Assembly: GCA_019454045.1 (NCBI GenBank)
Contig: SKCR01018437.1
Coordinates: 183,774 to 247,773, forward strand
DNA length: 64,000 bases
Reading direction: 5' to 3'
Source: Zanthoxylum bungeanum
Taxonomy: Eukaryota > Streptophyta > Magnoliopsida > Sapindales > Rutaceae
Shown: positions 32,204-43,345 of the stretch, in pieces
Numbering within the stretch: the stretch's first letter is position 1
Layout of the letters: each line of letters begins with the position of its first letter
Position numbers and translations under genes: made by a program
The notes under the pieces: model-generated
The model's database searches: none
What the model was told of the DNA's origin: nothing
What the model saw: the letters and a program-made list of their open reading frames with translations, nothing else

Positions 32204-32620
32204 GTGTTCTCATAGCCTGTCCCTCATCAAGTTTAGAATGGAAAAGTTCCATTGCAACTCTATGAACCACGATCTGTTCTTGGTTCATGAACAATTCACG
32301 AAGTTGTGTCATCATGCTATAAGCATCATGCATCTCAAAGTATTGCCTCTTCAGTTCAAAAGAAAGAGAATTGAGAATGAATGATTTAACCCTTAAATCA
32401 TCATCTTTCCATTTATGGAAAAGTCTCAATCTCTTCAGGCGATGCATCCTCTGATATAGCAAGAGGTAGTGGAACTTCCAAAATATATCACAGCTTTTCG
32501 GATCCGAGGACAATCCTCAAATCCATATCCCAATCCGCAAAGTTCTCAGCTCCCTTAAGCTTATTCGTATCAAGTAACGAGCAAAAGGATTGGACGAAGG
32601 TGCCGTTATCGCAGATCTAT
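32204..32620 (-). pseudogene. Element H gag, N-terminal fragment
   Basis: The minus strand starts LLDTNKLKGAENFADWDMDL, then RIVLGSEKL, a stop and YILEVPLPL, the typical copia gag N-terminus. After a frameshift it continues FILNSLSFELKRQYFEMHDA, LRELFMNQ and AMELFHSKLDEGQAM up to the E junction. It is clearly a different family from the E gag. Confidence 0.83.
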
Positions 32621-33283
32621 CAAATAGATAGCGAGTCAACGGTTAGCAGACAAAACAGTTTCATATAATATTAAAAGCATTAAATAGATCATGGATTTTT
32701 AATCTAAAAAATACACCTCCCACTATTTCATGCAAAACTGTAATCCCCAAACAGAATACAAAACATGCGATAATCAAATCATAACATAATAGTGATAAGT
32801 GGACCCCATTAATATATATTTCAGCTCACAGCTTTGGCACGTTCTCGCCTACGTATATTCATTAGGTAGACAACTCATTGTCGATCACTCAACAGTGACT
32901 CATGGGGTTTCGGTCCTGGTCGTTTCTCATTGTGACAGCTTTGGCACGTTCACAAGGAGGCGTACCAAGGTTAAAACTTTCACTGATAAATTCAAGATAC
33001 TTGCGTAACCCTGACAGCTATGGCACGTTCAGGATTCCGCCTTCGCTTGAATTCACCTAATATCAAAATATATTCGGTACAAATAAATTCCTACCGGCCA
33101 TATCCTCACAGCTTTGGTACGTTCTCAGAAATAGTCGTAGATAATTTATCCATCAGCGGTATTGACAAGACGGACCAAGTAACATACATCAAATACATAT
33201 TAAATATTAAAACCTTATTTTCAAATAGGGATTTCCCGCAAAAGATGCTTTTACTTTATTTAATCAAATTAAATAAACACATG
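32621..33283 (-). other. Element H leader, part 1, with repeated GCCAAAG stem-loops
   Basis: On + the word ACAGCTTTGGCACGTTC or a close variant occurs four times, near 32827, 32935, 33014 and 33108. Two copies lie in clear stems with one bulged base: 32930-32955 (TTGTGAC with GTTCACAA) and 33010-33033 (CCTGAC with GTTCAGG). The loop on the RNA strand is GTGCCAAAGCT. It shares core GCCAAAG and architecture with the leader hairpins of C, E and J. No gene seen. Confidence 0.6.
33279..33283. repeat. Target-site duplication of solo LTR F, left copy
   Basis: ACATG, repeated at 36897-36901. Confidence 0.9.
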
Positions 33284-33910
33284 TGTAGGCATTGTATTTT
33301 TGCATGTGAAACCTGATGATGAGTCTCAGTTGGAGGCGCTACCTTTTTAGTTAAGGATATTACGGGAAACGATTGTCGGAAGGGAATCGGTATTTCGTTA
33401 GATTCTTATTCACTTGTTTAGCGTCAAGCTCACTTGTTGGACCTCCGTTTATAGCACCTTTAGCCTAAAAAAAAAAACCCATAACCATTTAACCTTGGCC
33501 CAAACCCACTCACCAAACCAACACAACACCTAGCCCACCACACTTGGCCCACACGCCCAAGGCCCTCAAAATACAACCCAATTAAATAAAATATTAATTA
33601 AATAATATACCAAATTAAATAAAATCTAAATAATCACCTACCAAAATAATAAAAATACTTACACAAATTAAAGAAATTGCATGCCTAATTAAAATCAATC
33701 AACAAATATTATTCCTAATTAAAAATATATTATTCCTAACTTAAAATATTGTATGCCTAATCAACACAAACTAAATATACTACCTTCCTAATCTAGCCAA
33801 GATTTGTCCCCCCTCAATCTAATCCTTTCCTTGTTGGATACAAAATCATATCCTAATTGAATGCACCAAATCTCTTCCTTGTGAGACAAGGGGAAACCCT
33901 ATCCCTTCTC

Positions 33911-33918
33911 TATATAAA
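33911..33918 (+). promoter_or_regulatory. TATA box of solo LTR F
   Basis: TATATAAA within CTCTATATAAACAACCCC, about 630 bp into the LTR. The G LTRs have TATTTAAA on their sense strand at the same place (53688-53695 and 60960-60967). Confidence 0.65.
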
Positions 33919-35157
33919 CAACCCCTAACCAAGTCATTCACCCTTCACACAATAGAATTCACGCCCATAACAAACAAAGAAATAGACTCTCCCATCTTCT
34001 CTCTCGGCTTCACACATCACACTGCAAAACCCCACTCACGCACCTTGGCACTCACCCAAAACATACCTTCACGCACTGCCAACTACCCCTGCCCCTCACA
34101 AGCCAACTGCCACACGTTCATCAGCCCACGACAACACTGACTCACAAACATAGCACCCTCAACTTGCCAATCACGTAAGCCACCACAGCCACAAACCTCA
34201 ACCCACCGTCTCAAAGTCACGCACAACACGTTACTGCCATCATTCCTCACGTAAGCCACCACAGCCAGCACCCCACACACCACCAAACACCCTCCATAAA
34301 TCTGCCTCACGCACACTCAACTGCCCTTAGCCAACAAAACCGACTCAGGCCCCCCACCATCTTTCGAAGCACACACGAACTGACCAAGTCAGCGCCACAC
34401 ACAGCAGTCACGTTCACAAACCACGACCCCACTTACGCTCGACAATCAGCCTATCAAACAACACACACCCACTAACTAAAGTCACAAACGGACACATGCA
34501 ATAAACCGCAACTGCCCCAAAAACTGACCCTAAAACAGTCCAGAATTCGCCCCGAAACAGTTAGACAAACAGCAGCCCGATACCCATTAAAACCGCACAA
34601 AACAGTCCCTAAATGCACCTGAAACAGTGACCAGAAAACCGCGAGGAAAGAGCAGCAAAACGGAGTGAAAATAGCGAGCAAAACAGCGAAACAGCGAGGT
34701 AAAACGCAAACCAGTGAACCAGAAAAGTTACGGAGTGATAGCCCTTCCGACGGCCGTGAAACGCGAGTCCGAAAGTCAAAATAAAAGGTTAGACCTGAGG
34801 GTATTTTCCACATTCGTTTTCTGTTTTATTTTCATTATTTATTGAGTATTGTTAGCATGATTGTTATGTTAAAATTCATGTTGCGGCCCTTGAGTAGATA
34901 AATATGCATGAATTATGAGATGTTGTATGTTGTGGCTTTGGGATAAAATGAGAGATGTGTCAACTTTCGCGGTATATCGGATGGAAACCCAGACGTAAAT
35001 TCTGTAGCCGAATCCGAATGGACGGTAGTGCGGTCTGTACTTGGGATACAACTCCACGTTACGCTTGAGTAAACGGCATCTTCTTTTGTTTCATGTTGCT
35101 TTGATTTATTTATTTATTTTTCGTCACTTGAATTCTGCATGTTGCTTATTTATGTAT

Positions 35158-35865
35158 GATTCAATCGAGCGCATGGGCTTAGTAAGTGGAATGAAAGATC
35201 CCCTATGGGGAGGGGTTAAAGCCCTTTACCACGATGCTTCGCCGCACCGGTTGATGTGTGTTCGGTTGAATGCAAGATACGTTCAATCGGGCATACTACG
35301 TTTGATATTATTGCTTTTAATTCTTTGTATGCATGATTCAATCGAGCGCATGGGCTTAGTAAGTGGAATGAAAGATCCCCTACGGGGAGGGGTTAAAGCC
35401 CTTTTACCACGATGCTTCGCCGTGCCGGTTGATGTGTGTTCGGTTGAATGCAAGATACGTTCAATCGGGCATACTACGTTTGATATTATTGCTTTTAATT
35501 CTATGTATGCGTGATTCAATCGAGCGCATGGGCTTAGTAAGTGGAATGAAAGATCCCCTACGAGGAGGGGTTAAAGCCCTTTACCACGATGCTTTGTCGT
35601 GCCGGTCGATGTGTGTCCGGTTGAATGCAAGATACATTCAATCGGGCATACTAAGTTTGATATTATTGCTTTTAATTCTTTGTATGCGTGATTCAATGGA
35701 GCGTATGGGCTTAGTAAGTGGAATGAAAGATCCCCTACGGGGAGGGGTTAAAGCCCTTTACCACGATGCTTTGCTGCGCCGGTTGAGGTGTGTTCGGTTG
35801 AATGCAAGATACGTTTAATCGGACATACTGAGCTTGACATTGTTGTCTTTATTCTTTATGTTGCA
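35158..35865 (+). repeat. 177-bp tandem array in solo LTR F, four copies
   Basis: The word GAGCGCATGGGCTTAGTAAG recurs at 35167, 35344, 35522 and, with small changes, 35699, giving spacings of 177, 178 and 177 bp. Each unit includes the GGTTAAAGCCCTTTACCACG and GTTGAATGCAAGATAC segments. The G LTRs hold four and three copies of the same unit. Confidence 0.92.
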
Positions 35866-35870
35866 TGCAT

Positions 35871-36235
35871 CAGGTCTGGTTCCGTTCGAACGCGTTCTCG
35901 AACGCTACACAAACACGAACCTTCTGTTTACCATTCGAACGTGTTCTCGAACGCTACGCGAACGCACACGCACTTTCTTAGTCTCATAATACATCAGGTC
36001 TGGTTCCGTTCGAACGCGTTCTCGAACGCTATACGAACGCGAACCTTCTGTTTACCGTTCGAACGTGTTCTCGAACGCTACGTGAACGCATACGTACTTT
36101 CTTAGTCTTATCATGCATCAGGTCTGGTTCCGTTCGAACGCGTTCTCGAACGCTACACGAACGCGAACCTTCTGTTTACCGTTCGAACGCGTTTTCAAAC
36201 GCTACGCGAACGCGCACCCACTGAACTGAGTCCTT
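35871..36235 (+). repeat. 124-bp tandem array rich in GTTCGAACG in solo LTR F
   Basis: CAGGTCTGGTTCCGTTCGAA recurs at 35871, 35995 and 36119. Within each unit, CGTTCGAACG palindromes alternate with GTTCTCGAACGCTAC. The G LTRs have a single, degraded unit (51620-51780 and 59080-59225). Confidence 0.9.
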
Positions 36236-36791
36236 TTCATCAGATTTCATACATAGTTCTCCTAGTAGCTATCCCCACATGCATGAATACAATGTGTTTA
36301 ATGTATTACAATTCATATACCTATGTCATGATAACATTTGAGTATTATTTCTTGTGGTATATCGGATGGAAACCCAGACATAAATTCCGTAGCCGATTCC
36401 GAATGGACGGTAGTACGGTCTGTACTTGGGATACAATTCCACGTACCACTTGAGAAGGTGCTCACATTTGTGCTTGTGTGGTTAGTATGTGTGCTTGTGT
36501 TTTCTTGAATATAATATGCCAATGAAGTTGTATGTTTGTTGCTCTTTTGATGTACTTCCAAGCATGCAATCTTAGATGTGAAATATATGTATAAGTTTTA
36601 TTTTGTACATGTGAATTTAGAAGCATGATACTCTTGGAAATAAGTGATACTTAAGCCTGATTAAATTATTACATAAATCCTGTCATTACAAGTGGCATGA
36701 GTAAGGGACCATTCCGAACCCAATGGTTTGAGGTCTTCCCTTGCGAGGGGTGAGTGCGGCCTTAAATCTCATTTTCCCGGTTCACACCGGG

Positions 36792-36802
36792 TGGCGACTC
36801 CA
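36792..36802 (+). other. Primer-site-like word inside U5 of solo LTR F
   Basis: TGGCGACTCCA lies about 95 bp before the LTR end. It is identical to the first 11 bases of the real primer site of element G (58471-58481, minus strand). Confidence 0.75.
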
Positions 36803-36896
36803 TTATTCTCCGGTTTAGTCCCCCGTGGCTACTCCGTACTCCCAACCGGGCCGCGAGCCCGGGACAGCATGCGTCGCCCAGTTCCTGTGTCCCACA

Positions 36897-36975
36897 ACAT
36901 GCATGCATAAAGTAAATATTAAATTAAACATTGAATTTAAAGGCATAATCATATCGAGTGTTCAGAATCAGACTC
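36897..36975 (-). other. Element H leader, part 2
   Basis: Leader of H resumes after solo LTR F with the ACATG duplication and runs to the primer site. Confidence 0.75.
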
Positions 36976-36987
36976 GCTCTGATACCA
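36976..36987 (-). other. Element H primer-binding site
   Basis: The minus strand reads TGGTATCAGAGC, a perfect initiator Met-tRNA complement, next to the LTR. Confidence 0.9.
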
Positions 36988-39900
36988 TTTTTTTTGGGCT
37001 TTTTAGGGGTATTATCGGGTAATGCAGCGGAACGCAGAAAATCATAATTTTCCGATTTCAAAATTTTTTTCTCGGGAAATTAAAATAAACTTATTTATTT
37101 TAATTAAAAAATACTTAAAATCTGAAATTTTTACCCAATAAATCAAATTTCTTCTTAATTGTCGAATTGTCCTAATACTTTGCATTTTGTTCATTTTGGT
37201 CCTCAAATTGTCAAATATAATTTTAAGTGATTCCAAATCAATACCAAAATGATTTAAACATGTCTTATACATCAAAATACAAATTGCAACTCAAATCCCA
37301 AATTTTTTCCAAATTGCCGAGAAGGCCGTAAGGTTTCCAACTTGTGCATTTTAGTCCAATCTTGTTCAAAACAAGTCAATATCAAATCCAATCAATCCCA
37401 AATTAAATATACATCATATATACATCATTACTCAACACATATATGAAAAGCCCCAATTTTGGAAAGGGTTAAGAAGCCTAATTTTACCAATTCTTTATCT
37501 GAACAAATTACACCAAATTAAATAAATCCAACACTTTAATTCAATCTTCACTACACCAAACAAGTCTCACCATTTTGAAATAATACAAGAAAAATTCGAG
37601 GTCATCAATGAGTGGCCTAACAACTATAGAATGGCAACATGATTATCAAATAATCAAAAGAGAGCTAATGAACTCATTTCAAGCTTTCTTTATTAATCAT
37701 ACATGCTAACATCTTTCAAACAAGTTCCCAACCATTCAATTACATGCTTAAAGTGTAGAGAAAATTCTAAGCAACACATGTTGAAGCCTAGAAACATAGA
37801 AATAATTTTCTAGTTGAAAAAGTTTAGAAAAACTTACAAAATTCCCAAATGACGCGGAACTCACTTGGAGGATTAGGCCAAGCAAACCCCTCGCAACGGA
37901 CAGAACCCCAAGAACCGCGAATTTGATTTTGTAGGAACAAAACCCTTCCAAGGCCACAAAGAACTTGTCTTTGAGAACCCTTAAGATGATTCCTTGAAGT
38001 GTTCTGCTAGCACGGAGACGCCACTAAGGTTGCCACGCCTTAGATAAGTCGATTGCATGAGATAAGGGGAATCCCTCCCTTAAGCAATTTAGACAATAGC
38101 CAAGACTTTAAAATGAAGATGAAATTCGAAATTTGGTGATTTTTTTCATTAATAAATAAATGTTACAATATATAGTACAATAAAAGAAAACCCTAATAGT
38201 GCAAAAGACCAAAACACCCTAAATTGCTAACTTATGGCTAATTAAAAGCTATGCCCTTAATGATCATTTAACAACCTAGACAACTTTCCAAGAAAGTCAA
38301 AAGTAATAGAAACTTAATCAAAAACTTTGCCAAGAAATTCAATAAAGGAAAAACAACAAAATCACAAAAATCCAACAAAGGTGCCTAATAAGTCAACAAA
38401 TGTGACAATCGTTCCCAAAATGTCTAAAGTTGTCTCATTGCACCAAAAGCTCCTAAATTGCGTGGCCTTCATGTAACTAGGCCCAAATTATGTGTCTCAA
38501 GCCCATTATGTCTTGTCTTGGCCGAATTTTAGTGTCGGACTTGATTCGGCTTTATTCGTCAAAACTGCTTCTATATTGGGCTTGCGTCATTTTCATCTAT
38601 TTCAATCCGGTTCTTTAGGTTTGAAAGTTGTCTTGGACTTGAATATTGAATACAAATTAACCCACAATAAGCCCAATTGAACTCTGTCGTCGAGGTCCCT
38701 CTGGAGGGTACCCTGGATTATATCACCAACTTTGCTTAGGTTTTTCCTTTTTTGTTCTTCAACTTTCTCTCAAACTTTTCTTTTGTAATATTTTGGTGGC
38801 TTGACCTAATGAAATAAAAAATGAAACAAAATTATTTATACTTCCCCATTTAGCCTTGGCCGAATTTTGGAAGCAAAATAAATATCTAGATATTTTTTTG
38901 TTTCAATTAATTAAAGCTAGTTTACTTGTTGTATTTAATCATTATAACATTTAATGAATTACAATAAGTCCAACAACAGAAATAAAGCCATTTCCTAATG
39001 TAATCATAACTTAAGATATTTATATTTTAATTACTTTAATTATTTAACAATTAAATAATTAAATAATTATTTAAATATAAATATTTTAAATATATGTATT
39101 ATATTTACTTTAAATATTCAAATACATATATATTAATGATTTATGTCAAATATCACAATTTGACATTTAATTAATGTGTATTTTATAAAATCATTCATTA
39201 AATACAAATACACATTAATTAGGAAATGACCATTGGGTCCCTTTGCGTGTATCTTTCGTTTAACCGTTAAAAGATTTATAAATAATCAGTATATATTTCA
39301 TTAGTGAGACTCTCTAGGTTCAGGCATATCCGTTACGAAATCTAATTTCGTGTCCATAATTTACCCACTCGTAAATTAAGACGAACACAGATAAACTCTC
39401 TGGACCATACAGATCGAGGTCATTGCATACATATAATCCCTTTGTCACAGGTATCCGAATTATTACAGAGATATAGATATAATCGTCAAATCTCTATAGA
39501 TATAATCACGTCGATGTTTCTATTAGCAATATCTTAATAACACTTAGAACTAATTTCTACAGTGTACCACATGCCCATAAATTTAACAGATTTCTAATTC
39601 CATATTGAATATCTATGCTCTGTATACATAACTGACAGATCCTTTCTTGATACACACAGGATATCCTGAGCATCAGTCCACACCCAACGAACAGACGAAG
39701 GTCTGATCTAAACAGATCGGTGACGTGACTGCCATCTAAGTGTGGAGGATAACTCATATATCCATAGTGGTATCTCAAGTCAAAAAATCATTATGCTCAC
39801 TCAACCCGAGAAGATTCTTATTGATGTTGGTGTACCATCCATTAAAAATCTTTTGTGAGTCGTTCAGTGTTTATCTGTTATAAACACCTACACGTCTATA

Positions 39901-40239
39901 CGAGTCTCCAAGACTCATGGTTCATTGAGAAACCATTGGAATCCAAGATTCCAATATACGACATGTACCAGTCTCAACAGGTTTACTTTACTGACCAAAT
40001 AGTGTAAACCTTGACCAGGAACTGTCTAAGAATGATAATGTCATGATACAACTCAATGTCTGTTGCGACGCTTTTGCAACAATATCATAACTAATCATTC
40101 TAAGGCTTGTTACATCTTTACCATATAAAAAGAGATGTTATATAATAGAAACTGTTTATTTTATTTATAATAAAATGCTACATAAGTATTTACAGGGAAA
40201 TACATAATAAAATTGGCGCTCTAAGCACCAACCCTAATA
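36988..40239 (-). repeat. Element H 5' LTR, about 3.2 kb
   Basis: It starts at the primer site and ends on + at GCACCAACCCTAATA, where gag of element I begins. The terminal dinucleotides are decayed: a T-run at the left, and TA for CA at the right. The minus-strand start, with GGTTGGTGCTTAGAGCGCC, and the GCAGCGGAA word near 37025 resemble plant copia LTRs. I see no gene; 38000-39250 could hide a further insertion that I cannot delimit. Confidence 0.68.
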
Positions 40240-40960
40240 CAAACTTCAAACAGTGGCAGAATAAAATATTATTCTACCTGACAACGCTGCAGTTGGCTAA
40301 GTATCTCAATGATCCTCCGGGTAATGTGGAGGGAGAAACGAAAATAGTCAAGCAACTACGAGAAGAGGCATGGTCGTCAGGTGACTTCTTGTGCATGAAC
40401 TACCTCTTGAAAGGACTTGACAATACCTTGTACAATGTGTACCAAAGCATGACTTCTGTGAAAATTCTCTAGGACTATCTTGAGAATAAGTACAAAACAG
40501 AGGATGTCGGTCAAAAGAAATTTATCGTCGGTAGGTTCTTGGACTACAAAATGGTAGATTCAAGGGTCATGTCTCAGTTGGGTAAACTATTGTTGATCAT
40601 TCATGAAATATTGGATGAAGTTTTGAAATTCTGCGAGACGTTTCAAGTTGCCACAATTATTGAAAAATTACCTCCATCATGGAAGGACTTCGGGAGCTAT
40701 CTGAAACACAAAAATAATAAAATGAGTCTTGAAGACCTTTGAGTTCGATTGAGGATCGAAGAGGACAATAGAAAGTCTGAGAAGGCTAGTTACAAGACTA
40801 TCGAGTCTAAGGCTAACATCGTCGAGGGTGGAAAAGGTAGAAAAAATAGAATGAACAGTGGAGTTGATTCTTCCCAAGCAAACATGAAGTTCAAGGGGAA
40901 GTGCTAAATCTCTGGGAAAAGCGGTCACATGGAAAAAGTCTGTAGAAAGAATAAGTCTCA
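40240..40960 (+). pseudogene. Element I gag
   Basis: Begins inside the domain with TNFKQWQNKILFYLTTL and continues EEAWSSGDFLCMNYLLKGLD, LENKYKTEDVGQKKFIVGRF, FCETFQVATIIEKLPPSWKD and HKNNKMSLEDL. It ends in a damaged zinc knuckle near 40905-40945 (KC, stop, [12 protein letters not shown]). The second Cys is Ser and the residue after the first Cys is a stop. Further stops lie near 40471 and 40741. Confidence 0.87.
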
Positions 40961-41640
40961 GGACAAGAGCAAGAAAAAGAAACATGAGGCCTATGTCACT
41001 GAGGATGAGCATCTCACTGATGAGATCTCAGAGATGTACCTCTCAGCAGTTGTAACAGAAGCCAACTTGGTTGGGAATCCGAGAGAATGGTGGGTAGACA
41101 CGGGGGCTACTCGTCATATCTGTACTAATAGCAAAATATTTTCCTCCTATCAGAAGGTCGATGGTGGCGATCATCTAACAATGGGAAACTCATCTACCTC
41201 TAGAGTGGTTGGACAAAGCACAGTGGTTCTGAAGATCACATCTGGGAAAGAGCTTATATTTAATAATGTTTTGCATGTTCTTGATATTCGAAAGAATTTG
41301 GTTTCTGGTTCACTCCTTAGGAAGAATGGTTTTAAGCTTGTATTTATTTTTGACAAGTTTGTACCGAACAAAAATGATGTCTATGTAGAAAAATGATACC
41401 TCTTTGAGGGCCTTTTCAAGTTCAATGTATTGATTGTCCATCAACACAATGCTAATAATAAAGCTACATATTCTGCTTATATTATTGAGTCATAAAATGT
41501 ATGGCATGAGAGGTTATGGCATGTTAATTATGATACAATGAGTAAATTAATTAACATGGACCTCATACTTAAATTTACAATTGATAACTAACATAAAATG
41601 TGAAGTATATGTTGAAGCTAAAATGAATAGAGCATCATTT
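40961..41640 (+). pseudogene. Element I protease and pre-integrase
   Basis: The frame 40929-41396 includes [20 protein letters not shown], the copia aspartic protease site DTGA at about 41098-41109, then [20 protein letters not shown] and [21 protein letters not shown] ends it at 41396. The following pre-integrase zinc finger is lost or scrambled. Confidence 0.87.
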
Positions 41641-42530
41641 CGTTCCATAGAATGAAGTTTTGAATACTTGGAACTTATACACACCGATGTGTGTGATATG
41701 AATATTGTGCAAACAATATGCGGTAAACAGTATTTTATCACTTTTATCGATGATAGCACAAGATTCGGTTATGTGTATTTTCTGAGGAGAAAAGATGAAG
41801 CTATTGATAGCTTTATACACTATAATAACAAAATTGAAAATAAACTTGGTAAGAAAAATCAAAAGAATCAGGAGTGATATGGGAGGTGAATATGTGTCAC
41901 CATTCAGTGAATATTGTTCCAATCATGGAATTATTCACGAAACTACTACTTCTTATTCGCCTCAACAAAATGGGATTGCGGAACGTTAAAATGGAACGTT
42001 GAAGGAAATGATGAATGTCATGTTGAAAAGCTCTGGTTTACCCCAGAACTTATGGGGGGAAGCCTTACTTTCCGCCAACTGTGTTCTGAACAAGTTACCT
42101 CACCGAAGATTGGACAAGACATCATATGAATTGTGGAAAAGTCATGTATCTTCCTACAAATATTTAAAAGTGTGGGGGTGTCTCACCAAAGTGATGGTTC
42201 TTAAACCTAAGAAGGTTAGAATATGACCAAAGACTGTTGATTGTATATTCATTGGATATGCTCACAACAATAGTGTGTATCGATTCTTAGTACATAAGTA
42301 TGAAATTCCTGACTTCAATCCAAATATGATAATTGAGTCAAGGAATGCAACATTCTTTGAAGAGAATTTTCCTTGTAAAGAAAAAAAGAACAGTCTCTCA
42401 AAAGAACCATTAATACTGCTACAAGTAGTGATCGAGTTGACCAAGAATCAGGTCAACATGAAAATATTGAGGAAAATGAACCTAGACGTAGCTAAAGAGC
42501 AAGAACGTCTAAGTCATTGGACCTAATTTT
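41641..42530 (+). pseudogene. Element I integrase
   Basis: Pieces in two frames give LELIHTDVCDM (first Asp), ITFIDDSTRFGYVYFLRRKD, DMGGEYVSPF (second Asp) and YSPQQNGIAER (Glu). These are followed by MMNVMLKSSGLPQNLWGEAL, TSYELWKS, YLKVWGCLTKV and FIGYAHNNSVYRF. A frameshift near 41870 and stops at 41987 and 42224 disable it. Confidence 0.87.
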
Positions 42531-42554
42531 CTGACATACCTGTTAGAAAATGAG

Positions 42555-43345
42555 CCTCAAAACTATAAAGAAGCAATGTCATTTTCAGAGGCACCTTTGT
42601 GGAAAGAGACTATCAATAGCGAGATTGATTCTATCCTTCAAAACCATACTTGGGAGTTGGTTGATCTTCCTCCAGGTCGTAAGCCACTGGGCTACAAATG
42701 GATTTTCAAACGGAAGATGAAACCGGATGGATCAATAGACAAGTACAAGGCTAGATTTATCATAAAAGGTTATAGATAAAAAGAATGTCTTGATTACTTT
42801 GTTACATATTCACCAGTGACCCGTCTCACGTCAATAAGAATGCTCATAGCCATAGCAACTATATTTGATCTTGAAATACATCAAATGGATGTGAAGACGA
42901 CATTCTTAAATGGTGAATTAGATGAAGAAATTTACATGGACCAATCAGAATATTTCAATATTCCTGGACAAGAACAGAATGTGTGCAAACTTGTAAAATC
43001 CTTATACGAATTAAAACAAGCACCTAAACAATGGCATGAAAAATTTGACAAAGAAATGTTGTAAAGTTGGTTCAAAATCAATGAGTATGATAAGTGTGTA
43101 TACACTAAATCAACTAAAAAAAGGTATGTCATTGTGTGTATCTACGTAGATGATATGCTGATATTTAGTAGTAATCATAAGATGATACAGTCTACCAAGA
43201 AAATATTGACCATCAAATTTGATATGAAAGATTTAGGAGTAACTTAAATGATCTTAGGAATTAAGATTTCCAGAATATCAGAGGGGTACATATTATCTCA
43301 GGCTCATTATGTTGAGAATATACTTGAGAAATATAATAAATGAGA
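42555..43345 (+). pseudogene. Element I reverse transcriptase
   Basis: APLWKETINSEIDSILQNHT, GRKPLGYKWIFKRKMKPDGS, YSPVTRLTSIRMLIAIATIF, HQMDVKTTFLNGELDEEIYM, KLVKSLYELKQAPKQWHEKF and IYVDDMLIF (about 43139-43165) give the full copia RT order. Stops interrupt at 42777, 43062 and near 43246. Confidence 0.9.

Larger units (their letters stand above)
33284..36896 (+). mobile_element. Solo LTR F, Ty3/gypsy Tat/Ogre type, same family as element G
   Basis: 3613 bp from TGTAGGCATTG to TGTCCCACA with a perfect ACATG duplication. It is inverted relative to the LTRs of G and matches them over long stretches. The sense orientation is + because in G the primer site follows the TCCCACA end. Contains a TATA box, a four-copy 177-bp array, a three-copy 124-bp array and a primer-site-like word in U5. 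The frames at 34083-36105 are LTR sequence, not genes. Confidence 0.92.
32204..40239 (-). mobile_element. Element H: Ty1/copia remnant with solo LTR F in its leader
   Basis: A gag N-terminal part, a leader split by F (33284-36896), a Met-tRNA primer site at 36976-36987 and a roughly 3.2-kb 5' LTR are present on the minus strand. Everything downstream of gag is missing at the junction with E. The LTR abuts element I's gag in opposite orientation, so H is inserted in I. Confidence 0.8.

Noticed and set aside
35041..35818. Overlapping frames of 129-157 codons with a repeated IERMGLVSGMKDPL peptide
   Set aside because: They are the translation of the 177-bp tandem array of a solo LTR; shifted versions are open in several frames.
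35158..36235. Regular repeats that might suggest a CRISPR array
   Set aside because: Units are 124-178 bp, directly abutting, without unique spacers, and lie within a plant LTR.
36785..36810. Possible tRNA gene fragment (GGCGACTCCA next to GGTTCACACC)
   Set aside because: No cloverleaf can be drawn; the word matches a tRNA 3' end only as a primer-site complement.
38000..39250. Possible separate insertion inside the LTR of element H
   Set aside because: No terminal repeats, target duplication or coding motif could be located, so I left it as LTR sequence.
40677..41012. 111-codon minus frame opposite element I gag/protease
   Set aside because: Antisense to well-supported gag and protease coding; no motif of its own.
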